Shown here: piece by piece, positions 30,976 to 36,245 of the stretch | How positions within the stretch are numbered: the first letter of the stretch is position 1 | How the letters are laid out: every line of letters starts with the position of its first letter | Assembly: GCA_913774625.1 (NCBI GenBank) | Contig: CAJYHL010000067.1 | Span: 1-36,245, forward strand | Direction of reading: 5' to 3' | From: an uncultured Acidovorax sp. | GTDB taxonomy: Bacteria > Pseudomonadota > Gammaproteobacteria > Burkholderiales > Burkholderiaceae_C | DNA length: 36,245 nt | The notes under the pieces: model-generated | What the model was told of the DNA's origin: nothing | What the model saw: the letters and a program-made list of their open reading frames with translations, nothing else | The model's database searches: none | Made by a program: the position numbers and the translations under genes

Positions 30976-32589
30976 TCAATCCACCTTGAGCAGGCGCCAG
31001 TCGATGCGGTTGTCGGCACGGTGGGTGATCTCCACCTTCCTGGACGCGGCCCACGGAATGATCTGGTTGTAGAGCGGGATGTGCGAGATCAGCTCGTGGT
31101 CCTTGACCAGCGCCTGCTCGATCAGGCCGTTGCGGGTGGCCGGATCGGTTTCCTTCTTGATGCGCTCGATCAGCGCGTCCTGCTGCGGGTTGCTGAAGCG
31201 GCCCAGGTTGAAGTTGCCGTCGCCGCCCGCGCCGGGCGAACGCACCAGCGACTGCAGCGTGTAGAACGCATCGAAGGTGGGCACGCCCCAGCCCAGCAGG
31301 TAGATGCTGGCCTCGTTGCGCTGGATCATCGGGAAGTAAGTGGCGAAGGGCAGCGTGCGCAGCTTGGCCTTCACGCCCACCTTGGCCCATTGGGCGGTGA
31401 TGGCCTGGCAGAGCTGCTCGTCGTTGATGTAGCGGCCCGCGCTGCAGGCGAAATCCACCTCGAAGCCCTGCGGGTAGCCGGCCTCGGCCAGCAGCTTCTG
31501 CGCCGCGGCGGCGTCGTAGGGCCAGCGCACGTCGGCTTTGGGCGTCCAGCCGTTGACCTGGCGCGCGATCAGCGTGCCGGTGGGCTGGGCCAGGCCGCGC
31601 AGCACCACGCGCTGGATGGCGTTGATGTCGATGGCCTGGTAGAGCGCGCGGCGCACGCGCACGTCCTTGAGCGGGTTCTTGCCCTTCACGCTCGAACCCT
31701 GCAGCTCGTCGCGGAACTGGTCCATGCCCAGCAGGATGGTGCGGTTCTCGGCGCCGTCCAGCACCTTCAGGCCGGGCTGCTGGCGGATGCGCGGCACGTC
31801 CTGCAGGCTGGGGTCGATGACGAAGTCCACCTGGCCCGAGAGCAGCGCTGCCGTGCGCGTGGCGTCGGACTTGATGGGGGTGTAGATCACCTCGGTCACG
31901 TTGCCCGGGAACTTGCCTTTGCCCCACCACAGCGGGTTGGCCTCCAGCACCACGCGCTGGTCGGGCGCCCAGGACTTGAGCACGAAGGGGCCGGTGCCCA
32001 GCGCGTTGCGGTGGGCGTAGTTTTCCTCGCTGACCTTGATGTCCTTGGGCAGCGTGGCGTTGTGCTTCTCGGCCCAGGGGCGGCTCATGATGCGCAGCTC
32101 GGTCAGCTGGTTGACCAGCACGGGGTTGGGCAGGTCCGAGAAGATGTCGATGGTCTGCGGGTCCGCCACCACCACGCGGTCGATGCCCAGGGTATAGACG
32201 GCGTAGTTCGAAGTCTTGGCCTTGGCCCGCTCCAGCGAGAACTTGACGTCTTCCGCCGTGAGCGGCGAGCCGTCGCTGAACTTCACGCCCTGGCGCAGGC
32301 TGATGCGCAGCTGCGTGGGGCTGACCTGCTTCCAGCCGGTGGCCAGCTGAGGCTCGGGCTTGAAGGTCTTGCTGTTGTATTCGACCAGGGTTTCATAGAC
32401 GGCCGAATGCAGGGCGTTGTTGGTGCCCACGTTCTGCGCGTGGATGTCCCACGAGGTCAGGTCGGCCGAGCGGGCGTAGCGGAAGGTGGCGGCCTCGGCC
32501 GACAGCGGAAGCAGGGCGGCCGAAACGGCGAACGTGGCTGCGGCGGCCGTGGAAAGCAACGTCTTGGGCAGGGGGTGCGAAGAGCGCAT
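30976..32589 (-). CDS. ABC transporter substrate-binding protein, family 5
   Basis: A 537-residue periplasmic binding protein. A Sec signal spans about residues 1-33 (MRSSHPLPKTLLSTAAAATF onward, cleaved after AEA). The mature part follows the SBP_bac_5 pattern: ATFRYARSADLTSWDIHAQN, HSAVYETLVEYN, LATGWKQVSPTQLRISLRQGVKFSDGSPLTAEDVKFSLERA, YAHRNALGTGPFVLKSW, VRRALYQAIDINAI, and DAAAAQKLLAEAGYPQGF. The family binds peptides, nickel, opines or glutathione. No permease or ATPase gene is adjacent, so it is an orphan here and must use components from elsewhere. The upstream gap contains a tandem 14-base duplication. Confidence 0.92.
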   Translation of the reverse strand: MRSSHPLPKTLLSTAAAATFAVSAALLPLSAEAATFRYARSADLTSWDIHAQNVGTNNALHSAVYETLVEYNSKTFKPEPQLATGWKQVSPTQLRISLRQGVKFSDGSPLTAEDVKFSLERAKAKTSNYAVYTLGIDRVVVADPQTIDIFSDLPNPVLVNQLTELRIMSRPWAEKHNATLPKDIKVSEENYAHRNALGTGPFVLKSWAPDQRVVLEANPLWWGKGKFPGNVTEVIYTPIKSDATRTAALLSGQVDFVIDPSLQDVPRIRQQPGLKVLDGAENRTILLGMDQFRDELQGSSVKGKNPLKDVRVRRALYQAIDINAIQRVVLRGLAQPTGTLIARQVNGWTPKADVRWPYDAAAAQKLLAEAGYPQGFEVDFACSAGRYINDEQLCQAITAQWAKVGVKAKLRTLPFATYFPMIQRNEASIYLLGWGVPTFDAFYTLQSLVRSPGAGGDGNFNLGRFSNPQQDALIERIKKETDPATRNGLIEQALVKDHELISHIPLYNQIIPWAASRKVEITHRADNRIDWRLLKVD

Positions 32590-32721
32590 GTCGGGCAGTG
32601 GCTTTCTGGGAGTTGGCGTGGAAAAGTGAAGGCGCCACTATGCCGCTCCGGCCCAGCGGACGGAACCATTTTCTCGTTGTAACCATATGCGGCGACGGGC
32701 GAACGGCGCCGGTCCAGCCAG

Positions 32722-32749
32722 TGCCTGCCGAGCACTGCCTGCCGAGCAC
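32722..32749. repeat. Tandem 14-base duplication
   Basis: TGCCTGCCGAGCAC occurs twice head-to-tail with no mismatch, ending two bases before the stop codon of the membrane protein gene (minus strand). It is consistent with slippage or a target-site-like duplication at a join. Confidence 0.8.
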
Positions 32750-32751
32750 TA

Positions 32752-33603
32752 CTACCGGCCCCGCAACAAGCGAACGGCCTCGGGCAGCGAATGCGCGTGC
32801 GGCATGAAATGGTCGAGCGCTGCGCCCAGCGCCACCGCGCACAGCAGCGCGCCCAGCAACGGCTTCCAGGTCAGCCGCACGGCAGCACCCAGCCAGCCGG
32901 CGCGCTCGGCGCCCATCGCAGCGCGCGCAGTAGCCACCGAGAAAGCCAGCTCCACCGCCACGGCAAGCAGCACCTCCCAGCCGAAATAAAGCCACGCCAG
33001 CGCGCCCACACCGAAGGCGATGGCTAGGCCGATGAGGAAAATGGCCACCACCGGCACGACCACCACGGCACCTTCGTCAGCGCCGGTCGCGACCTCCAGG
33101 GCATTGCCTGCCAGGTTGCCGAAGCCTTCGCCCAGACCGTCGTCGATGCCCTGGCCGGCCTGCGCCAGCGGCCCGTCGAAATCTCCGCTGGCGCCCGCGC
33201 CGGCGAAATCGCCGCCCCCGCCGGACTCGGGCGGGCCGCCGCCCCCAGCGCGCCCGGCAGGCTGCGCGCCGGGCCGCTCGGGCGCCAGCTCCACACCGGG
33301 ATCGCCGCCATCGCCGCGCCGGTGCGGCCGCACCAGCCAGGCAGCCCACGCGCGCAACACCAGCAGATAGGCGGCATAGCCCACGCCCAGCGTCACCAGA
33401 TAGCGCACGGCCAGCGAATCGACGCCCCACATCATCTGCAGGTGCGACGTCGCCCACATCAGCGCCAGCGTGAAGCTGCCGATGCACCAGCCGTGTACGC
33501 GCAGGCGGTGACGGCTGTGCAGTTGCTCGGCCAGCGCACGGCGCGGGGCCAGCACGTGGTGCCAGTTCGACGCGGGGCGGTGGGCTGGCGGCCTGGGGGC
33601 CAT
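32752..33603 (-). CDS. Membrane protein with glycine-rich linker, unknown function
   Basis: A 283-residue protein with two membrane parts. Residues 20-95 resemble a 2TM-type module (basic helix RRALAEQLHSRHRLRVHGW, then two hydrophobic segments). About 95-165 is a Gly/Pro/Asp-rich, probably disordered linker (GGGGPPESGGGGDFAGAGAS). About 175-275 contains two or three further helices (VVVVPVVAIFLIGLAIAFGVGALAWLYFGWEVLLAVAVELAFSVATARAA, then LLGALLCAVALGAALDHFMP). It begins one base after the alr stop on the same strand, so it is translationally coupled to alr. No homologous family is recognised for the whole protein. Confidence 0.78.
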   Translation of the reverse strand: MAPRPPAHRPASNWHHVLAPRRALAEQLHSRHRLRVHGWCIGSFTLALMWATSHLQMMWGVDSLAVRYLVTLGVGYAAYLLVLRAWAAWLVRPHRRGDGGDPGVELAPERPGAQPAGRAGGGGPPESGGGGDFAGAGASGDFDGPLAQAGQGIDDGLGEGFGNLAGNALEVATGADEGAVVVVPVVAIFLIGLAIAFGVGALAWLYFGWEVLLAVAVELAFSVATARAAMGAERAGWLGAAVRLTWKPLLGALLCAVALGAALDHFMPHAHSLPEAVRLLRGR

Positions 33604-33604
33604 G

Positions 33605-34699
33605 TCAGTCGACGGCGAAAGGCACGCGCTGCGCTACCGCGCACATCAGCTCGTAGCCGATGGTTCCGCCCGCGCGCGCCACCTCGTCGATGGGCTGCAC
33701 CGCGCCGCCCGACGAACGCCCCCAGAGCGTGACCTCGCTGCCCACGCCCGCGCCGGGAACGCCGGTCAGGTCCACGTTCAGCATGTCCATGCTGACGCGG
33801 CCCACCAGGCGCGTGCGCGTGCCGTTCACCAGCACCGGCGTGCCGGTGCCGCAGTGGCGCGGGTAGCCGTCGGCATAGCCGCAGGCCACGATGCCGATGG
33901 TCATGGCGCGGTCGGCCGTGAAGCTGGAGCCGTAGCCCACCGTGTCGCCGGGCTGCAGGTGCTGCACGCCGATGATGCGGGCGGCGAGCGTCATGGCGGG
34001 CTGCAGGTTCCAGTCGGCGGCGGTGCGCTCGGGATGGTCGGGCGCGCTGCCGTAGAGCACGATGCCGGCGCGCACCCAGTCACCGCGCACGGCGGCGTCC
34101 GTGCCCTGGCGCAGCGTGGCGGCGCTGTTGCACACGCTGCGCTCGCCCGGCAGGTCCTGCGTGGCCTCACGGAACACGGCCATCTGGTGGGCCGTGCCGC
34201 GCGGGCCGTCGGCGTCGCTGAAGTGGGTCATGAACGAGATCTCATCGACCTGCGTGAGCGCGTTCAGGCGCGCCCAGGCGGCACGGAAACGCCCGGGCGT
34301 GAAGCCCAGCCGGTTCATGCCCGAATTCATCTTGAGGAACACGCGGTGCGGCGCCTGCGTCTTGTGGGCGGCCAGCCAGTCGATCTGCTCGTCGCAGTGC
34401 ACGGCATGCCAGAGCGACAGGCGCGAGCACAGCTCCAGGTCGCGCGGCTCGAACACGCCTTCGAGCAGCAGGATGGGGCCGCGCCAGCCCAGGGCGCGCA
34501 CGCGCTCGGCCTCGGCCAGGTCCAGCAGCGCGAAGCCGTCGGCGGCGCGCAGGGCGTCGAACGCGCGCTCGATGCCGTGGCCGTAGGCATTGGCCTTGAC
34601 GACGGCCCAGACCAGCGCATCGGGGGCGGCCTGGCGGGCGCGGGCCAGGTTGTGCTGCAGCGCAGCGGGATGGATGGTGGCCTGGATGGGACGCGGCAT
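33605..34699 (-). CDS. alr: Alanine racemase
   Basis: A 364-residue PLP enzyme that interconverts L- and D-alanine for peptidoglycan. Lys35 in [10 protein letters not shown] is the PLP lysine. Other blocks are [46 protein letters not shown] (the catalytic Tyr of the second strand domain), and [12 protein letters not shown]. The length is normal. The ATG at 34699 has GAGGAA 8 bases upstream; the open frame from 34792 is not used. It is divergent from lplT and followed after one base by the Gly-linker membrane protein gene. Confidence 0.96.
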   Translation of the reverse strand: MPRPIQATIHPAALQHNLARARQAAPDALVWAVVKANAYGHGIERAFDALRAADGFALLDLAEAERVRALGWRGPILLLEGVFEPRDLELCSRLSLWHAVHCDEQIDWLAAHKTQAPHRVFLKMNSGMNRLGFTPGRFRAAWARLNALTQVDEISFMTHFSDADGPRGTAHQMAVFREATQDLPGERSVCNSAATLRQGTDAAVRGDWVRAGIVLYGSAPDHPERTAADWNLQPAMTLAARIIGVQHLQPGDTVGYGSSFTADRAMTIGIVACGYADGYPRHCGTGTPVLVNGTRTRLVGRVSMDMLNVDLTGVPGAGVGSEVTLWGRSSGGAVQPIDEVARAGGTIGYELMCAVAQRVPFAVD

Positions 34700-34757
34700 G
34701 GGGGAATTTCCTCGGGGAACAAGCCTGGAATTCTGGCACTGCCCCCCCGGGGGTGCG

Positions 34758-34766
34758 TGATATAAC
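34758..34766 (+). promoter_or_regulatory. Extended -10 promoter candidate for lplT
   Basis: TG-A-TATAAC matches the extended -10 pattern (TGnTATAAT with one mismatch). No good -35 is needed for such promoters, and none is seen in the C/G-run upstream (CCCCCGGGGG at 34744-34753). Transcription would begin near 34773, immediately before the first hairpin. Confidence 0.45.
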
Positions 34767-34774
34767 CGCCGGTC

Positions 34775-34793
34775 CTTGCAGCGGTTCTGCAAG
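34775..34793 (+). promoter_or_regulatory. Leader hairpin 1 (or operator) upstream of lplT
   Basis: CTTGCAG-CGGTT-CTGCAAG is a perfect seven-base-arm inverted repeat directly downstream of the predicted start of the lplT transcript. It could be a 5'-end stem that stabilises the mRNA or a protein-binding palindrome. Confidence 0.45.
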
Positions 34794-34804
34794 ATTTAAC
34801 AGGA

Positions 34805-34821
34805 CATCAGCCCAACTGATG
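34805..34821 (+). promoter_or_regulatory. Leader hairpin 2 upstream of lplT
   Basis: CATCAG-CCCAA-CTGATG is a perfect six-base-arm inverted repeat. Its right arm contains the ATG of a possible upstream mini-ORF, and AGGA (34801-34804) stands just before its left arm. If it folds in RNA it would hide that ATG. Confidence 0.45.
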
Positions 34822-34845
34822 CACGACGCCCCAGCCATTCGATGA
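34819..34845 (+). other. Possible 8-codon upstream ORF coupled to lplT
   Basis: ATG at 34819 opens M-H-D-A-P-A-I-R and stops at TGA 34843-34845, overlapping the lplT start as ATGA. lplT itself has no Shine-Dalgarno sequence, so re-initiation from this mini-ORF is a possible way to translate it. The AGGA upstream is about 14 bases away, which is rather far, so the reading is tentative. Confidence 0.3.
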
Positions 34846-36122
34846 AGCGCGGTTTCTACACCATCATGTCGGCGCAGTTCTTCAGCTCGCTGGCCGACAA
34901 CGCGCTGTTCGTCGCCGCCGTCGAGCTGCTGCGCACCAGCGGCGCCCCCGAGTGGCAGCGCGCCGCCCTGGTGCCCATGTTCGCGCTGTTCTACGTGGTG
35001 CTGGCGCCCTTCGTGGGCGCCTTCGCCGACGCCCTGCCCAAGGGCCGGGTGATGTTCATCAGCAATGCCATCAAGGTGGTGGGCTGCCTGATGATGCTGT
35101 TCGGCTCGCACCCGCTCATCGCCTATGCGGTGGTGGGCCTGGGCGCTGCGGCCTATTCGCCGGCCAAGTACGGCATCCTCACCGAACTGCTGCCGGCCTC
35201 GCAGCTGGTCAAGGCCAACGGCTGGATCGAGGGGCTGACCATCGCCTCCATCATCCTGGGCGTGCTGCTGGGCGGCCAGCTCATCGGGCCGGTGGTGTCC
35301 AGCCGGCTGCTGGCCTTCGACATGCCGCTGATCGACACCGGCGTCGATACCGCGGCCGAGGCGGCCATCGCAGCGATGATCCTGCTCTACCTGATCGCCG
35401 CCTGGTTCAACACGCGCATTCCCGATACCGGCGTCGAGATGCGCCCCATGCCGCGCAACCCGCTGGCCATGCTGCCGGACTTCTGGACCTGCAACAGCCG
35501 GCTGTGGCGCGACAAGCTGGGCCAGATCTCGCTGTCCACCACCACCCTGTTCTGGGGCGCGGGCGGCAACCTGAAGTTCATCGTGCTGGCCTGGGCCGCG
35601 GCGGCGCTGCACTACAACACCACGCAGGCCTCGGCCCTGACGGGGGTGGTGGCCATCGGCACGGCCGTGGGCGCCGTGGTGGCCTCCATGCGCATGCGGC
35701 TTGACGCGGCCACCAAGGTCATTCCGCTGGGCATCGCCATGGGCCTGCTGCTGATCTGCATGGTGTTCATCCATTCCATCTGGATCGCCGTGCCCTTCCT
35801 GATCCTGCTGGGCGGGCTGGGCGGCTACCTGGTCGTGCCCATGAACGCGCTGCTGCAGCACCGGGGCCACAACCTGATGGGCGCGGGCCGCTCCATCGCC
35901 GTGCAGAACTTCAACGAGCAGGCAGCCATCCTGGGCCTGGGCGCGTTCTACAGCCTGTCGCTCAAGTGGGGGCTGTCGGTGTTCGGCGCGATCACGGCCT
36001 TCGGGCTGGTGGTGGCGGGCGTGATGTGGATCATCCAGCGCTGGCACCGCCACAACTGCAAGGCCTATCCGGACGAGGTGGAGCACCTGCTGCATCTGGC
36101 CCGGCACGACCAGCACCACTGA
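34842..36122 (+). CDS. lplT: Lysophospholipid transporter LplT
   Basis: A 426-residue, 12-helix MFS protein of the inner membrane. LplT flips lysophosphatidylethanolamine inward for re-acylation by Aas. Family features are FYTIMSAQFFSSLADNALFVAAVELL at the start, FYVVLAPFVGAFADALPKGRVMFISNAIKVVG, AAYSPAKYGILTELLPASQLVKANGWIEGLTIASIILG, and NFNEQAAILGLGAFY near the end. The ATG at 34842 is the only sensible start, since a stop lies 15 codons upstream in frame. It lacks a ribosome site. The acyltransferase aas is not visible in the window. It is divergent from alr. Confidence 0.95.
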   Translation: MKRGFYTIMSAQFFSSLADNALFVAAVELLRTSGAPEWQRAALVPMFALFYVVLAPFVGAFADALPKGRVMFISNAIKVVGCLMMLFGSHPLIAYAVVGLGAAAYSPAKYGILTELLPASQLVKANGWIEGLTIASIILGVLLGGQLIGPVVSSRLLAFDMPLIDTGVDTAAEAAIAAMILLYLIAAWFNTRIPDTGVEMRPMPRNPLAMLPDFWTCNSRLWRDKLGQISLSTTTLFWGAGGNLKFIVLAWAAAALHYNTTQASALTGVVAIGTAVGAVVASMRMRLDAATKVIPLGIAMGLLLICMVFIHSIWIAVPFLILLGGLGGYLVVPMNALLQHRGHNLMGAGRSIAVQNFNEQAAILGLGAFYSLSLKWGLSVFGAITAFGLVVAGVMWIIQRWHRHNCKAYPDEVEHLLHLARHDQHH

Positions 36123-36213
36123 GAACGTGTTTACGATCTCGCAGGGGATCGCGTTGGAGCGCAATCGGGATGAGTGGATGCTTCGGATGCGCCGCATGGA
36201 CTCATGTCCATGC
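36123..36213. repeat. Dispersed repeat, copy 3, with hairpin
   Basis: GAACGTGTTTACGATCTC (36123-36140) follows the lplT stop without a gap and matches 29707-29724 except for one base. Downstream, an imperfect hairpin (GATCGCG-TTGGAG-CGCAATC region, about 36148-36167) and a perfect one, GCATGGAC-TCAT-GTCCATGC (36194-36213), are found. The element may continue beyond the window. It resembles a non-coding repeat or the end of a mobile element; no transposase is visible. Confidence 0.5.
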
Positions 36214-36245
36214 AAGCAGCCGGGGCGTCCAATCGCCCGATTTCG

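Noticed and set aside
34744-34753. CCCCCGGGGG as a rho-independent terminator for alr or lplT
   Set aside because: It lies in the divergent promoter region, not behind a gene, has no loop and no T-tract.
34242-36215. A 657-codon minus-strand frame across lplT and the alr 5' region
   Set aside because: It is antisense to lplT and then a wrong frame of alr, without motifs. Only its first residues, from the repeat (ending EIVNTF), were of interest as a marker of the repeat.
1-36245. tRNA, rRNA, CRISPR arrays, transposases, integrases and att-like sites
   Set aside because: Reading both strands gave no cloverleaf with T-loop, no regularly spaced repeats and no recombinase motif. Small ncRNAs without conserved features would be missed by eye.

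Overview
The window is about 36 kb of GC-rich (roughly 70%) bacterial chromosome. Gene content and protein similarity point to a betaproteobacterium of the family Comamonadaceae, probably Acidovorax or a close relative. This is inferred from the lplT/alr/radA/ilvE set, the YeeE/YedE pair behind a BigR-type regulator, and a 20.8 kb intergenic element that resembles a repeat I recall from that family. Genes are dense on both strands and no gap between genes exceeds 300 bases. I saw no rRNA, tRNA, CRISPR array, transposase or prophage gene.

Left part (1-9.6 kb). After the 3' end of an exonuclease III gene come a LysR regulator divergent from a SnoaL-like protein, and then a sulfur-handling block. 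The block holds yeiH (putative sulfite exporter) divergent from yeiE (LysR regulator), a persulfide-dioxygenase-like metallo-hydrolase, and, divergent from that, a BigR/SqrR-type thiol-sensing repressor translationally coupled to a two-part YeeE/YedE transporter. A plausible logic is: sulfide or thiosulfate sulfur is sensed by BigR, moved by YeeE/YedE, oxidised to sulfite by the dioxygenase and expelled by YeiH. A glyoxalase-II-like hydrolase, an SLC13-type anion transporter and a Tat-type M48 peptidase follow.

Middle (9.6-20.8 kb). This part holds a DMT exporter, an AraC regulator, a membrane EAL protein with a ruined GGDEF motif, AmpG (muropeptide permease), and a CpxR/CpxA-like two-component pair. 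A perfect CpxR-type box (GTAAA-N5-GTAAA on the minus strand) lies in front of the pair. Next come a YbfB/YjiJ-type MFS transporter divergent from a LysR regulator, and a nitronate monooxygenase.

Surface polysaccharide locus (20.8-26.5 kb). A minus-strand operon encodes an O-antigen-ligase-like membrane protein, a GT4, a GT2 and a capsular-synthesis-type glycosyltransferase, joined by 4-base overlaps. A divergent paralogue of the last gene sits on the other side of the ligase. A perfect palindrome lies between the two divergent genes.

Right part (26.5-36.2 kb). This part carries zf-CHCC protein, ilvE, a small membrane protein, radA, a small lipoprotein, a GST, an orphan family-5 solute-binding protein, a membrane protein with a Gly-rich linker, alr, and divergent lplT. 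The lplT leader has an extended -10, two hairpins and a possible 8-codon upstream ORF whose stop overlaps the lplT start. An 18-base repeat with one mismatch occurs between radA and the lipoprotein gene and directly behind lplT; a diverged relative lies near the left edge.

The clearest items for follow-up are the sulfur block with its possibly leaderless regulator, the CpxR-type autoregulatory site, the lplT leader and the dispersed repeat. No single wholly unprecedented system was recognised.
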